Assembly (NCBI GenBank): GCA_043804925.1
Contig: JAZDIP010000104.1
Coordinates: forward strand, 62,001 to 126,000
Direction of reading: 5' to 3'
Source of the DNA: ChocPot-Mid sp043804925
GTDB taxonomy: Bacteria; Bacteroidota; Ignavibacteria; Kapaibacteriales; UBA2268
DNA length: 64,000 bases
Below are positions 52,926-62,289 of this stretch, piece after piece. The notes below the pieces were generated by a model, which did not search any database, was not told the origin of the DNA, and was given only the letters and a program-made list of their open reading frames with translations. Position numbers and translations under genes: made by a program. Positions within the stretch are counted from its first letter, which is position 1, and the number at the start of each line of letters is the position of its first letter.

Positions 52926-53258
52926 TCAATAAGTTAAAACTTCATAAAGATTTTTCTTTATTTCATTTAACTGAAAATCTGTGATTTCTCCTATTTTATT
53001 GATTAATCTGTCCTTGCTGATAGTCCTGATTTGAAATGTAATAATCTCGGAATCATTCTTTAAATTATTGTTGCTGTCAGCTTTTAACTGTACACATCCT
53101 GCATAACCTTTGAGTGCCGAACTTAATGGGCAAACGATGCAGACATCAAGATTATCATTCATTGCATTACCGCTTATAATAACAACCGGTCTGATTCCCT
53201 GTTGTTCGGAACCTTTTGAAGGATTCAAATTAGCAAAAAATATTTCTTTTTGTTTCAT
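52926..53258 (-). CDS. MazF/PemK-family mRNA endoribonuclease toxin
   Basis: 110 residues. MazF fold phrases: KQKEIFFANLNPSKGSEQQG, RPVVIISGNAMN, CIVCPLSSALKG. In the family the Arg after the GxxxxxxRP turn acts in catalysis. Its start overlaps the end of the antitoxin gene by 4 bases, so the two are co-translated and autoregulated in the usual way. Confidence 0.9.
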   Translation of the reverse strand: MKQKEIFFANLNPSKGSEQQGIRPVVIISGNAMNDNLDVCIVCPLSSALKGYAGCVQLKADSNNNLKNDSEIITFQIRTISKDRLINKIGEITDFQLNEIKKNLYEVLTY

Positions 53259-53497
53259 TTGTCCAATATCTCTAAAAAGTCCTCGATACCATCTTCTGTC
53301 AAGTTTTTAATCTCAATATCATTCTTGGCTTTTTGAAATGATTTTGTGTATTCTTCCTTTTTCAGTTCATTAATGTAGTTTTTAACAGCTATACTAATTA
53401 ATCTGCTTTTCGGAGTTTTCATTTTTTTAGAATAATCATTAAGCAATGAAATTAATTCCGGTGATATTGTGCTCGTAAAAGTAACAGAGTTTCTCAT
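53255..53497 (-). CDS. Ribbon-helix-helix antitoxin
   Basis: 80 residues. N-terminal RHH domain: SVTFTSTISPELISLLNDYSKKM then TPKSRLISIAVKNYINELKK. The C-terminal tail is acidic and would wrap the MazF toxin. Upstream gene of the pair, so it is made first. Confidence 0.85.
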   Translation of the reverse strand: MRNSVTFTSTISPELISLLNDYSKKMKTPKSRLISIAVKNYINELKKEEYTKSFQKAKNDIEIKNLTEDGIEDFLEILDK

Positions 53498-53646
53498 AAG
53501 ATATTTACTATTTATATTTACAATAATATTTACATTTTACAAATATAACGAATATTTATATTTTATATTGTTAAATTACACTTTATTTCTCCTCTCTTCT
53601 CTCTTTTTCTTTCTTCCATTTTCCATTGTCGAACAACGACTGACGA

Positions 53647-53904
53647 CTACTTATCCATAAACTCATATACTCCATTCCATTCCTTGAGCAGTCCGACACA
53701 TTTTCGCATCTGCAGATTCTTACAACGTTCTATGAAAAATGTCTACACCGGAACTTGTAGGTGCGAACGGCCGTTCCCCCCTACGTTTTCATATATTCGC
53801 TTTGCATTGTTGAAATCACCTTTTTGATACAAAGCAAACGCTTCCTGCAATGTTTTTTCGTTTCTCTGTCTCGTTTCTTTCAAAAAACTCAAAGATAAAA
53901 TAAT
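53647..53904 (-). pseudogene. C-terminal remnant of a cyclase- or TPR-like signalling protein
   Basis: An open frame reads KETRQRNEKTLQEAFALYQKGDF, then NNAKRIYENV, is broken by a hairpin insert with a TAG, and goes on FFIERCKNLQMRKC and LKEWNGVYEFMDK-stop. This resembles the C-termini of CHASE2-type adenylate/guanylate cyclases of these phyla (ERCK, W-x-G-V-Y/W). Only the last quarter is left. Confidence 0.55.
53756..53784. repeat. TGTAGGTGCGAACGG...CCCCCCTAC palindrome in pseudogene
   Basis: Arms TGTAGG / CCTAC with core GTGCGAACGGCCGTTCCC. Same frame as the elements at 38411 and 39784, with a different core. Confidence 0.8.
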
Positions 53905-53907
53905 ATT

Positions 53908-54588
53908 TTACTTTACTTTATAAATTCCGTCTCGTTCGATATCTATTGAACCACCTTCGTAACCGCATTCTCCCATCCTCGGTGAATTAACTACAGGCAT
54001 ATTACCGTATTCTGCAAAATCAGCGCATGTCTCTTCATGTTTTTTAGCACATTCTTCACAAAAAAACGAATAGTCATCATAATTGCATGTTGTACAAATA
54101 AACGCAGCCGGTTTTATTTTGCAAGTAACACACATCAGTTTCAAAGGTTGGTTACGTGATAAAAGGACAATATCATCTTTCAATCTTAACTGATAATTTT
54201 TTAGTCCCTTTAAATATGTTCTTGTTGTCGTACCAAAGTCATAATCATGATAAATTTTTATTCGGTCTACAAAAATGTCTTCAACAATATCTTTATTACT
54301 AATTTTGAAATTTTTATGTCCGAAACAACTCAAGTGTCCGCAGCAGTCAAGCCAAATATCTCTTAGAAAATTGTCAATTAATTTCATTTTTGCAGTTCCG
54401 TTTACGAGCAAATGTAAAAACATTTCACCCGCATCCACAACAACATGGCAATAGTTTTTTGTACCATTACCACCATCATTTTTTTCCATTTCGGAAAGAT
54501 GCATACCTAAGTGTTTACCCATCTCCCTCTGTGATATCATCTTTTCACAAAAAAGACAGCTGCCTTCCGATTTTAATTCTTCTTCCAT
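53908..54588 (-). CDS. Zinc-binding protein with pRiA4b-ORF3-like segment
   Basis: 226 residues. N-terminal C2H2-like site (CLFCEKMISQREMGKHLGMH). Middle VDRIKIYHDYDFGTTTRTYL recalls the plasmid pRiA4b ORF-3 fold (YDFGDxW). C-terminal treble-clef-like CxxC clusters (CVTCKIKPAAFICTTC; CEECAKKHEETC). Function unknown; may bind nucleic acid or protein. Ends 3 bases before the pseudogene. Confidence 0.65.
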   Translation of the reverse strand: MEEELKSEGSCLFCEKMISQREMGKHLGMHLSEMEKNDGGNGTKNYCHVVVDAGEMFLHLLVNGTAKMKLIDNFLRDIWLDCCGHLSCFGHKNFKISNKDIVEDIFVDRIKIYHDYDFGTTTRTYLKGLKNYQLRLKDDIVLLSRNQPLKLMCVTCKIKPAAFICTTCNYDDYSFFCEECAKKHEETCADFAEYGNMPVVNSPRMGECGYEGGSIDIERDGIYKVK

Positions 54589-54674
54589 ATTACTTTTTCC
54601 CTTTTATCAATTAATAAGATATTTTCTTCATAAACCTTTATTCTTTTCCTTTCTCCCTTTTGCTTTCTCCTCTT

Positions 54675-55586
54675 TTAATGCTTAATCACATCCAATTTAT
54701 ACGAAAGTCCCGGCAGGTCTTTAATTAAAAATCCGGAAGCATATTTCGGAATTCCTTTTAATCTTTTTATATCAATATCCTTCCTGAATCCCATTTCCTG
54801 AAACATGGTAACAATATCTTCCGTAGCGACATTGCCAGCGGCTACTTTTGTAAATGGACAGCCACCTAAGCCACCAAATGCAGTTTCAAATATTTTCACA
54901 CCAGTTTTATATGCGGCATAAACATTTGCCAATCCCATTCCGAAAGTATTGTGGAAATGACATGCCGTAACAACGGAATTGTCCATTTCTTGAATAGTAC
55001 TGAACATTCTTTCTACTTTTGCCGGATTTGCATATCCCGCAGTATCAGCCAAACTGATTGTAGTAATACCTGCATTTAGATATTCTTTGATAATTGAATA
55101 AACTTTTTCTTCGTCAATATCACCATCGAAACCGCAACCGAAAGCTGATTGAACAGATGCCTGAACTTTTTTCCCTGCAGACATCGCCTCTTTTGCCATT
55201 TTGATGATTGTCTTTTGAGCTTCAGATGGCGTCATTCCCGTATTTTTCATGCTGTGGGTTTTGCTTGCGGAGACTCCCATACAGAACAGAGCAACACCAC
55301 AAGCCATACCTCTTTCTAAACCTTTTTCATTCAAAACCAATCCCGACAAAACCGCTTTTGCAGGTTTGTTTTCAGGTTGATTATAATACTCAAAAAGGTC
55401 ATCTGTATCAGCCATTTGAAACACCTTTTTGGGATTCACAAAAGAGCCGAGCTGTATAATATCAATGTTGGAGCCAATCATATCATCAGCCCATTGAATT
55501 TTTGTTATTGTCGGTACCGGTTCCGGCTCAATTTGAAGACCGTCACGCAATCCAACTTCGTGTATAAATATTTCCTGAATATCCAT
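54675..55586 (-). CDS. HMG-CoA-lyase-like enzyme
   Basis: DRE-TIM family lyase. 303 residues. EVGLRDGLQIEPE holds the catalytic Arg and Asp; GLGGCPFTKVAAGNVATED is the HMG-CoA lyase loop with the active Cys; HFHNTFGMGL carries metal His residues. Splits 3-hydroxy-3-methylglutaryl-CoA or a close relative to acetyl-CoA and a keto acid. A partner CoA-transferase lies at 51443. Confidence 0.9.
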   Translation of the reverse strand: MDIQEIFIHEVGLRDGLQIEPEPVPTITKIQWADDMIGSNIDIIQLGSFVNPKKVFQMADTDDLFEYYNQPENKPAKAVLSGLVLNEKGLERGMACGVALFCMGVSASKTHSMKNTGMTPSEAQKTIIKMAKEAMSAGKKVQASVQSAFGCGFDGDIDEEKVYSIIKEYLNAGITTISLADTAGYANPAKVERMFSTIQEMDNSVVTACHFHNTFGMGLANVYAAYKTGVKIFETAFGGLGGCPFTKVAAGNVATEDIVTMFQEMGFRKDIDIKRLKGIPKYASGFLIKDLPGLSYKLDVIKH

Positions 55587-55737
55587 AATAGATTAAATAT
55601 TGTAAAGAAACCAGTTGTTTTGTCAGTTGATACAACTGACATGAAAAAAAATACAATTTAAGAATTTGTCTGTATATAAAAAAAATGAAATTGTTGATAT
55701 TCGATTTTGTAGGATAATATATTCTGAAGTGTATTGT

Positions 55738-55770
55738 TATACTGAATCCTGATTTATCGGGATTCAGTAT
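55738..55770. repeat. ACTGAATCC...GGATTCAGT hairpin
   Basis: Stem ATACTGAATCC / GGATTCAGTAT with inner CCTGATTTATCGGG. No T-run, so a palindromic repeat more than a terminator. Lies between 55587 and 55801 (215 bases) with nothing else named. Confidence 0.6.
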
Positions 55771-55801
55771 AACAAAATAAACACATTTACATCTATCAAA
55801 T

Positions 55802-57163
55802 CTATTTAGTGATTACAAAGGAGTTAAAGTATTGTTCACTACCTATATCTATGCGGTATAAATATATTCCGGATGGTAAATTACCGGAATTGAATCTGTA
55901 TTGTTGTTCACCGGAAGAAAGCCCTGTTAATTTTTTACTTGTTACAGGTTTTCCGTTAATATCATAAATAGTGATATTTACATTTCCAGCTTCTTCCAAG
56001 GCAAATTGAATTGTTGTTTCATCAGAAAAAGGATTTGGGTAATTGATAGTTTGGGTATTGCTACTTGTAAAATCATCAATCCCAACAGCTGCATGTTCAT
56101 ATGTGAACCTCACATTTCTTAACCAATCGTCAATTACCCAGATGTAGTAAGCATATTCAGTTAGTTGATTGTATGTATCATATGTCAAATTACTGATTTC
56201 TTTATTTAACCAGGCATTATTTCTAAACTGCATTTTATGTCTTTCAGTTACATTGCCTGCTTCGTCATAAGTAAATGTTGTTTTTGCAGGGTCCGCCCAA
56301 TCTATAGCTTCCCAATTCTGATAAACTTCCTCAATAATTCTATCATTTTCGTCATAGGTCCAAATATAGCGAAAATCATTATTATATTCACCATCATAAA
56401 ACTTGTAATGAATTCTCGATGTTCTTTTACCAAATTCGTCATAAAACAAGGAATCCATAAAATCAGAATAAAGTTCTGTTCCGTACCAGAATTTATTTTC
56501 CTGAAATATTATATTTGAATTTTCATAGGCAAATACTGTAATATTTTGATTTTTCCACTCTCCATTTTGGAATTTTTGGTTAAGAAGCTCAATCAAATTT
56601 CCATCAACATCGTATGTATAAATTGATTTTGAAGTGTCTGCCATATATCCCTGATTTCTATAAACTATAATTTCAGAAACACGACCGGATTCATTATAAG
56701 AAGTGGATGTTTCTGAAGCATTCAGCCATTCTCCTTCATCGTTTTTATAATAATTGGAATTTAAAATAATCCTTTGTTCGTCATCATAAACAAATTCGCT
56801 TCTTCCCGAATCTTGCCTACCATCTTCACCCCAAGAAAGAGTGTTTAAAGTTGTCAATAAATTACCGGTATAATCATAAGTCCACATCATTTCGTCCTGC
56901 CAATCAATTGAATCCCATTTCATTTGAAAAAAAAGTTCTATCTGATTTGATTCATTAAATACCCTTGTTCTTTTGTTTAAATTTATCCATGCGGAATCAG
57001 AACCGCCAAAAGATTCGGAATAGATGTATCTTTCTATTTTTGGTTCAAGCCCAAGACTTCTCTCCGTTTGGTTAATTGGTTGTGCTATGATTTTGCCTGT
57101 TGGAACAACAGACAAAGTAAGATTAGCAAAAAGTATTATTGCTAAATAGAATAAATATTTCAT
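55802..57163 (-). CDS. Secreted YD-repeat-like protein with type IX sorting domain
   Basis: 453 residues from the second ATG (57163), because the first touches its ribosome site (GGAG) with no spacing. Signal peptide, then many units of the form W-T/Y-D-x-x-G/D-N-x (MWTYDYTGNLLTTL, IYTYDVDGNLIELL, TWTYDENDRIIEE, TFTYDEAGNVTERH), then a Por sorting domain at about 375-453 (INYPNPFSDETTIQF; LPSGIYLYRIDIGS). Surface protein; binding partner unknown. Related in style to 2789 and 26678. Confidence 0.9.
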   Translation of the reverse strand: MKYLFYLAIILFANLTLSVVPTGKIIAQPINQTERSLGLEPKIERYIYSESFGGSDSAWINLNKRTRVFNESNQIELFFQMKWDSIDWQDEMMWTYDYTGNLLTTLNTLSWGEDGRQDSGRSEFVYDDEQRIILNSNYYKNDEGEWLNASETSTSYNESGRVSEIIVYRNQGYMADTSKSIYTYDVDGNLIELLNQKFQNGEWKNQNITVFAYENSNIIFQENKFWYGTELYSDFMDSLFYDEFGKRTSRIHYKFYDGEYNNDFRYIWTYDENDRIIEEVYQNWEAIDWADPAKTTFTYDEAGNVTERHKMQFRNNAWLNKEISNLTYDTYNQLTEYAYYIWVIDDWLRNVRFTYEHAAVGIDDFTSSNTQTINYPNPFSDETTIQFALEEAGNVNITIYDINGKPVTSKKLTGLSSGEQQYRFNSGNLPSGIYLYRIDIGSEQYFNSFVITK

Positions 57164-57405
57164 GTTCATCTCCTTTTTTTTTAATTATTGACATATTATA
57201 TCTATACGATATGCCGATAGAATTTGTTTCAAGTAATTAATAAATTGTTTCCTTTGTAGTAAGATTTATAGCTCTGTTCCAAAAAGCAATATGGTTTTTG
57301 GTTCCTGTTTTGCATGAGTGGCAGAAGCTGGAACCGTTTTGAATTTTAATTATCAAATTAAAATAAATTACAAAGAAAATTATAAAGTTTAAAATTTTAT
57401 ATCGT

Positions 57406-58326
57406 CTAATTTCCCAATTTTCCTTCTTTAGCATCATCCCAAAGAGTTGAGTTCCGAGGGTCAGTGTATTTTAAATTGTCAAAAACATTATTATCTTCGT
57501 GAGCATTGAAAATGGTTGCGATTTCCTGGGCTTTTGAATCGAAGAAAAGGTCAAGCAGAACACTTGACTCAACTAACTTGTCTTTTTTGAATAATGCAAG
57601 TTTATAAATAATATCCTTTAAATTTGTCATTGCCTGGCTTTTTGAGGTCTCCATCATATCCAAACCATCAACATAATAAGCGAAAATCAATTTACGGAAA
57701 TCGTAAAAACGCATATTCGTTAATTCTGATGTGATGTTATATTTTGTGAATTCACCCGGATTGGAATAAGTTGCAAAACCTTCGGCATTATATGATGCTC
57801 CAAGTTCTACTATTCTTCTTGCATCTCCAAATGCCGTATTTCCGCCAAGTTCTTCCCAGGTGTCTAGTTCAAATCCGATAATCAATAGCATATAGTAATC
57901 AATAACACTTGTGAAAGCATCAAATCTCAAGGGATTGAATGATAAATTAGCCCCCAAAGCATAGTCGAATGCCCATTTGTCTTCATATAATTTTAAATTA
58001 ACCGATTGCCTGTTGCCTGGTCCATCAATTATCCTTGTGGAAACGAGAAACATTTTAGCAGAATACCTGTTGTTGTGGCCACCTGAAAGATATATTGTCA
58101 TCTGCACATTAATAGGGTCACCTTCCCAATCATCCTGTAAAAAACGTTGATTATTGATGTAATTTTCAATATCCCTTTTCATTGTTGCAACATTATTTCG
58201 TGCTTCAAATTCCAGTTGTTCAACATTAACCATGACTGCAGCTTTTATTTCTTGTGATTTAATCACAAAAGTATTTCCAATTGAAAGAAAAATACTAAGT
58301 ATGACAAAAAAAGTTAAGCGATTCAT
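57406..58326 (-). CDS. porD: DUF4835 family protein, PorD-like type IX secretion component
   Basis: 306 residues from ATG 58326 (ribosome site AAAGGTGGAATT). Signal peptide, then the DUF4835 body: VNVEQLEFEARNNVATMKRDIENYINNQRF, LVSTRIIDGPGNRQS, NLSFNPLRFDAFTSVIDYY, LIIGFELDTWEELGG. PorD is needed for type IX secretion in Porphyromonas. The window's Por-tailed proteins agree with a working system. The 236 bases between this gene and 57163 hold only a short repeat-like stretch. Confidence 0.88.
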   Translation of the reverse strand: MNRLTFFVILSIFLSIGNTFVIKSQEIKAAVMVNVEQLEFEARNNVATMKRDIENYINNQRFLQDDWEGDPINVQMTIYLSGGHNNRYSAKMFLVSTRIIDGPGNRQSVNLKLYEDKWAFDYALGANLSFNPLRFDAFTSVIDYYMLLIIGFELDTWEELGGNTAFGDARRIVELGASYNAEGFATYSNPGEFTKYNITSELTNMRFYDFRKLIFAYYVDGLDMMETSKSQAMTNLKDIIYKLALFKKDKLVESSVLLDLFFDSKAQEIATIFNAHEDNNVFDNLKYTDPRNSTLWDDAKEGKLGN

Positions 58327-58492
58327 AATTCCACCTTTTTTCATTAATTATTTGATAATAATCATACAAATTAAACATTTTTTTTTATAACGTAAAAAAT
58401 TCCTTTAAATTGCTATTATATTTTTAGTTATTAAGCTAATAATCAAAGATTTTCGGATAGAGTAAGTAGGTTTTTTATTAAAATATGGAAAG

Positions 58493-59710
58493 ATGAAAAG
58501 AAGAAATTTTATAAAACTGGCTATTGTCGCTCCTTTGATTTTAAAAATGGGATGCTCAAAGGAAGAAGAAAAAAAATTATTACTCGAGGATATTCCAAAA
58601 TCATTCGATTTTTTGGAAGCAAAAGGTACTTATAGAGAAATAGGGCTTCAAATCGGCAGAAAAACTGCAGGTACTATTAAATTGATTTTGGAAGAAAGAA
58701 AAGAATGGTTCAACAATTTAATGCAGATAGCCGATTCATCCGAAGGTGAAAAATATGCTAAGGACTTACTTGATAACACCCGGAATCTCTTTCCGCAATA
58801 TGCACAAGAGGTTGAGGGAATGGCAATAGGTGCGGGAGTGGATTTTAAAATAATGTGGGCTTTAACAATTAAAAACGAACTTTCATCTTTTGCTAATCTG
58901 GAAGCCGGCTGTTCAACAATTTATTATAAAGAAGATGGTAAAACATGGCTGTTTCACAATGAGGATGGGGACAAAGCATATTTTAACCGCATGCTGATGC
59001 TGAAAGCAATTACTCCTTCAGGTGTGAATTTCTATTCCTTAGCTTATCCCGGAATTATAGCAGGGGTTGGTCCCTCAATCAACAGTCAGGGCATTTGCCA
59101 GACTACCAACTATATCAGTTGTATTAATCCTAAAGTTGGTATTCCGAGGTATATTATAGGCAGGGCTGTTTTGGAGTCAAAGAACATGGCTGAAGCCATT
59201 GAAACTATTACCGTCGAACCAAGAGCATATCCCTGGCATCATAATATATTGTCATTAAATAATTCGACTTTTGCTTCTATCGAAACATTACCTAATGGGA
59301 AGATAGACGTAAACTATCCCGAAAGTGGTATCTTTGTTCATACAAATCACGCTATTGGCAGAAATACCGAAAACTATTATTATCAAAATAAAGATTACAT
59401 TCAGATATCATCGAAACCGAGGTTACAATCGCTTCAGAAATTAATATCCAATGCAGATTTTCCGGCAAGCAATCCTGAAAAATTCATTAGATTTTTATCA
59501 TCTCACCAAGGAGAACCTTATTCCCTTTGCAGGCATCCGGTGATATTTAATAAAAAAGAAACCGTTAATGGGAGTGAAGAAAAAAAAGAAGTCAGGGGGC
59601 AAACTCTTGCTACTGCGTTTTTCGATTGCGGTACAAAGAAAATGAGGATATACAAAGGTAATCCATGCAAAGCAACCATGAAAGAAAATTACAATGAATA
59701 CTCGTTTTGA
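58493..59710 (+). CDS. C45-family Ntn-hydrolase (acyltransferase-like)
   Basis: 405 residues. N-terminus MKRRNFIKLAIVAP fits a Tat signal, followed by a Cys at 21 in LKMGC, so lipid anchoring is possible but the lipobox is poor. The self-processing nucleophile is Cys140 (EAGCSTIYY), preceded by NEL, and WLFHNEDGDKAY and CQTTNYISC follow, as in acyl-CoA:6-aminopenicillanate acyltransferases and conjugated-amide hydrolases. Substrate unknown. It overlaps the end of the next gene tail to tail by 22 bases. Confidence 0.85.
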   Translation: MKRRNFIKLAIVAPLILKMGCSKEEEKKLLLEDIPKSFDFLEAKGTYREIGLQIGRKTAGTIKLILEERKEWFNNLMQIADSSEGEKYAKDLLDNTRNLFPQYAQEVEGMAIGAGVDFKIMWALTIKNELSSFANLEAGCSTIYYKEDGKTWLFHNEDGDKAYFNRMLMLKAITPSGVNFYSLAYPGIIAGVGPSINSQGICQTTNYISCINPKVGIPRYIIGRAVLESKNMAEAIETITVEPRAYPWHHNILSLNNSTFASIETLPNGKIDVNYPESGIFVHTNHAIGRNTENYYYQNKDYIQISSKPRLQSLQKLISNADFPASNPEKFIRFLSSHQGEPYSLCRHPVIFNKKETVNGSEEKKEVRGQTLATAFFDCGTKKMRIYKGNPCKATMKENYNEYSF

Positions 59711-61410
59711 TTTTCGAGTTCATCTTCAAATACGAAACCTCTAACTGTTGATGTAAGCTCATTCAGAATTTCATTCTCATCTTTATTTTCTAGATGTAAA
59801 ATAGTACAGTTCCCATTCTGACGGTGTACCCAATTAGAGACAATCCTAATTTCATCAACATCCTCTTTTGTAAAAACAGATAAATTCGATTGTCCGTTAT
59901 AATACAAAGTATGGATTAATGTTTTTACATGTGATAAATCAGCTTTTCTCCCGACAGTACCATGATAATTCAACAAACCAGTCTTAACCATGAACATATC
60001 AATTGTCTTTTCCTGAACTGAAGCGGGCAACATAATAATAAAATTACTTTTATTCAATGAAGTTGGACTTTTCTCATCCTTAGCAAAAATCTTTCTCAAA
60101 CCAATAATATCCTGCTTTATTTTCTCTGCTTTTTCAAACTCCAGATTTTCGGAATAATACTCCATCTGACTTTCAAGCTGTGCAAGAAGTCCATCAGGAA
60201 CTCCTGATAGATAAATTCTTATTCTTTCAATCTCCTTCTTATATTCCTCGGAAGTTATTTGACCAGAACATGGGGACCAGCATTGCTCTAAATGATAATA
60301 AAAGCTTGGTTTCTTATCCGGTGACGGCTTTAATTTCCCGTCGCATTTTCGAATCTTAAATCTCTTATGAATATTATGAACTATTTCCTCAGCTAATGCA
60401 GTACTCCGAATCGGTCCATAATATTCCGAACCGTCAGCTTCTATTGAATTGCATGTTTGAATAGTCGGGAAATCATCAGCTAAAGACAGCTTAATAAAAG
60501 GATACGATTTGTATTTTTTATCAACCGTATTGTAATGCGGCTTATGCTTCTTGATTAATTTAGATTCGAGGAGTAAAGCTTCCAGTTCCGAATCAGTAGA
60601 TTCCCATTGAATCTTATGTATTAGGCGAAACATTTGTGCAATTTTTTTTGAAGTAAAAGTATCTACATGAAAATATGACTTTACTCTTTCTTTCAGCGAT
60701 TTTGCTTTCCCAATATATAGAATTTTATTTCGGCTGTCAAAGAACTCATATATTCCGGGTGAGTCGGGAAGTAATTCTAATTGGCTGCCAACTCTTTTTA
60801 ATGTATCGGATGGGGCAACAAAATGCCGGATTGATTTATTTTGGAACTTGAGTAAATCTTCGATATTTGCAATACCATGCTCTGCTTCGGCTATTTCGAG
60901 TAGCTGAATTAGAAATTTTGCCGTTGCAGAAGCATCACCCATAGCCCTGTGCCTGTTATGTACAGGAATACCGAAATACTCAGCAAGAGAACCGACATTT
61001 TTCTTTTGTTTTGTTGGTATTAACCGTCTTGCAAGTTTCAAAGTACAAAGCAAGGGAGATTTTAGCTCATTTAATCCGACACGTTCAAGGGTGTTATTCA
61101 CAAAACCAAAATCAAATCTTGCATTGTGCGCAGTAAATACGGCATTGTTATCGGCGAATAAACCGGATATTTCTTTCAATACACTAAAATCTTCAGGTGC
61201 ATTGATTACCATATCATAGGTGATACCTGTCATTTGTGCAATGAAAGGTGGAATGGATTGATGAGGGTTTACAAGTGATTCAAATTCCGATACGATTTCA
61301 CCGCTTTTGACTGTAACACATGCAATATCGGTAATCCGGTTCTTTTTGGAATCCGAACCGGTTGTTTCCACGTCAACAACAATGAATGGTATTTCCCAGA
61401 TTGAGTTCAT
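59689..61410 (-). CDS. DnaQ-like exonuclease fused to UvrC-type GIY-YIG nuclease
   Basis: 573 residues. About 8-175: DEDDh 3'-5' exonuclease (VVDVETTGSD; AHNARFDFGFV; HRAMGDASATAKF). About 215-300: GIY-YIG endonuclease of the UvrC N-terminal type (PGIYEFFDSRNKILYIGKAK; ESKLIKKHKPHYN). About 415-450: UVR-like UvrB-binding helices (YYSENLEFEKAEKIKQDII). The C-terminal RNase-H-like and HhH domains of UvrC are replaced by an unassigned stretch. Known design in several phyla; a DNA repair accessory. Confidence 0.9.
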   Translation of the reverse strand: MNSIWEIPFIVVDVETTGSDSKKNRITDIACVTVKSGEIVSEFESLVNPHQSIPPFIAQMTGITYDMVINAPEDFSVLKEISGLFADNNAVFTAHNARFDFGFVNNTLERVGLNELKSPLLCTLKLARRLIPTKQKKNVGSLAEYFGIPVHNRHRAMGDASATAKFLIQLLEIAEAEHGIANIEDLLKFQNKSIRHFVAPSDTLKRVGSQLELLPDSPGIYEFFDSRNKILYIGKAKSLKERVKSYFHVDTFTSKKIAQMFRLIHKIQWESTDSELEALLLESKLIKKHKPHYNTVDKKYKSYPFIKLSLADDFPTIQTCNSIEADGSEYYGPIRSTALAEEIVHNIHKRFKIRKCDGKLKPSPDKKPSFYYHLEQCWSPCSGQITSEEYKKEIERIRIYLSGVPDGLLAQLESQMEYYSENLEFEKAEKIKQDIIGLRKIFAKDEKSPTSLNKSNFIIMLPASVQEKTIDMFMVKTGLLNYHGTVGRKADLSHVKTLIHTLYYNGQSNLSVFTKEDVDEIRIVSNWVHRQNGNCTILHLENKDENEILNELTSTVRGFVFEDELENQNEYSL

Positions 61411-61638
61411 TTACCTCTATGCTACTTTTAAATCTTTACAAAATTAAGTTTTTTATTATTTGAGACGATTTTTAATTATAAACAATTTATGATAAGTTCT
61501 TAAGGAAATAAAATGGTTTATCAATAAGTATTAATTCAGAATAGTATAATAGCTTGTAAATAATAAACTTAGTTGTAACTAAGAGTTAATTCATCTTGCA
61601 ACTATGTGGATAAATATATACTATTAAAAATTGTTTAT
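61411..61638. other. Gene-free stretch
   Basis: 228 bases, AT-rich; I see nothing in it. Confidence 0.6.
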
Positions 61639-61839
61639 TTATACAACAGCTAATTGTTGATATGATAAATCATTAATGTTAGCATAATTTTTTGCATGCT
61701 CAAGAGTCATACTAACTATGTTGCCATTTTTGTCAAGCTCGACAAGCATATTCTCATTAATATCTTTTGTCTCTTGAATTTCATTATCATTGAAATTCAC
61801 AAGTAGTGTATCCGTGTCTTGAAAATATTTAATTTGCAT
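61639..61839 (-). CDS. DUF2283 protein
   Basis: 66 residues. MQIKYFQDTDTLLVNFNDNE, then DINENMLVELDKNGNIVSMTLEH, is a full DUF2283 domain. It starts on the last base of the gene before it (TAATG) and has AAGGAG in that gene's end, so the two are made together. Pairs of this kind are widespread and TA-like; function unproven. Confidence 0.88.
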   Translation of the reverse strand: MQIKYFQDTDTLLVNFNDNEIQETKDINENMLVELDKNGNIVSMTLEHAKNYANINDLSYQQLAVV

Positions 61840-62081
61840 TACAATTTCTCCTTAAATGAACGATCAAAAAAAGCGTTATGGATGGTTTCCATATCATCAA
61901 GAACAATAACCCTCAAGTATCTCACATCAGCTTCATCAATTTTTACCCATCTGCGAATTCTACCATCATTTTGAATTTCTTCGTGAATAGGATTGAAGAT
62001 TGCTTTAACAATCCATTCATCTTTAATATTAACTCTGTCAGGTCTCTGCCTTGTAAATTCAAAATATTTAGTAAATTTCAT
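61839..62081 (-). CDS. Small partner of DUF2283 protein (DUF4258-like)
   Basis: 80 residues. FTKYFEFTRQRPDRVNIKDEW, RRWVKIDEADVRYLRVIVLDD and THNAFFDRSF are typical of the small basic proteins encoded just before DUF2283 genes; RelE-like or DUF4258-type folds are possible. May be a toxin, with the DUF2283 protein as antidote. Confidence 0.75.
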   Translation of the reverse strand: MKFTKYFEFTRQRPDRVNIKDEWIVKAIFNPIHEEIQNDGRIRRWVKIDEADVRYLRVIVLDDMETIHNAFFDRSFKEKL

Positions 62082-62236
62082 TTTTTCCTTATATAAAATA
62101 TAATTAATAAACGAGAAAAAGAAATTTATATTTTTATATGTTTTCTAATAAGATAAATTTTGAATGTAATCAAAAGGTTAGTCAATATTAAAACATCGTA
62201 GCTGTGAAATCTTTGGGTGAAAAAATAATAATAAAA

Positions 62237-62270
62237 AATCCCTAAAACCTGTCAAATTGTTTTAGGGATT
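62237..62270 (-). terminator. Terminator of barrel gene 62290
   Basis: Stem AATCCCTAAAAC / GTTTTAGGGATT, 10-base loop; on the minus strand followed by TTTTTTATT. Confidence 0.85.
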
Positions 62271-62289
62271 AAAAATTCATGTTTTCAAA

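Noticed and set aside
57237..57437. 66-residue minus-strand frame downstream of the PorD-like gene
   Set aside because: Overlaps the PorD stop and has no good start; part of the leader of the next gene.
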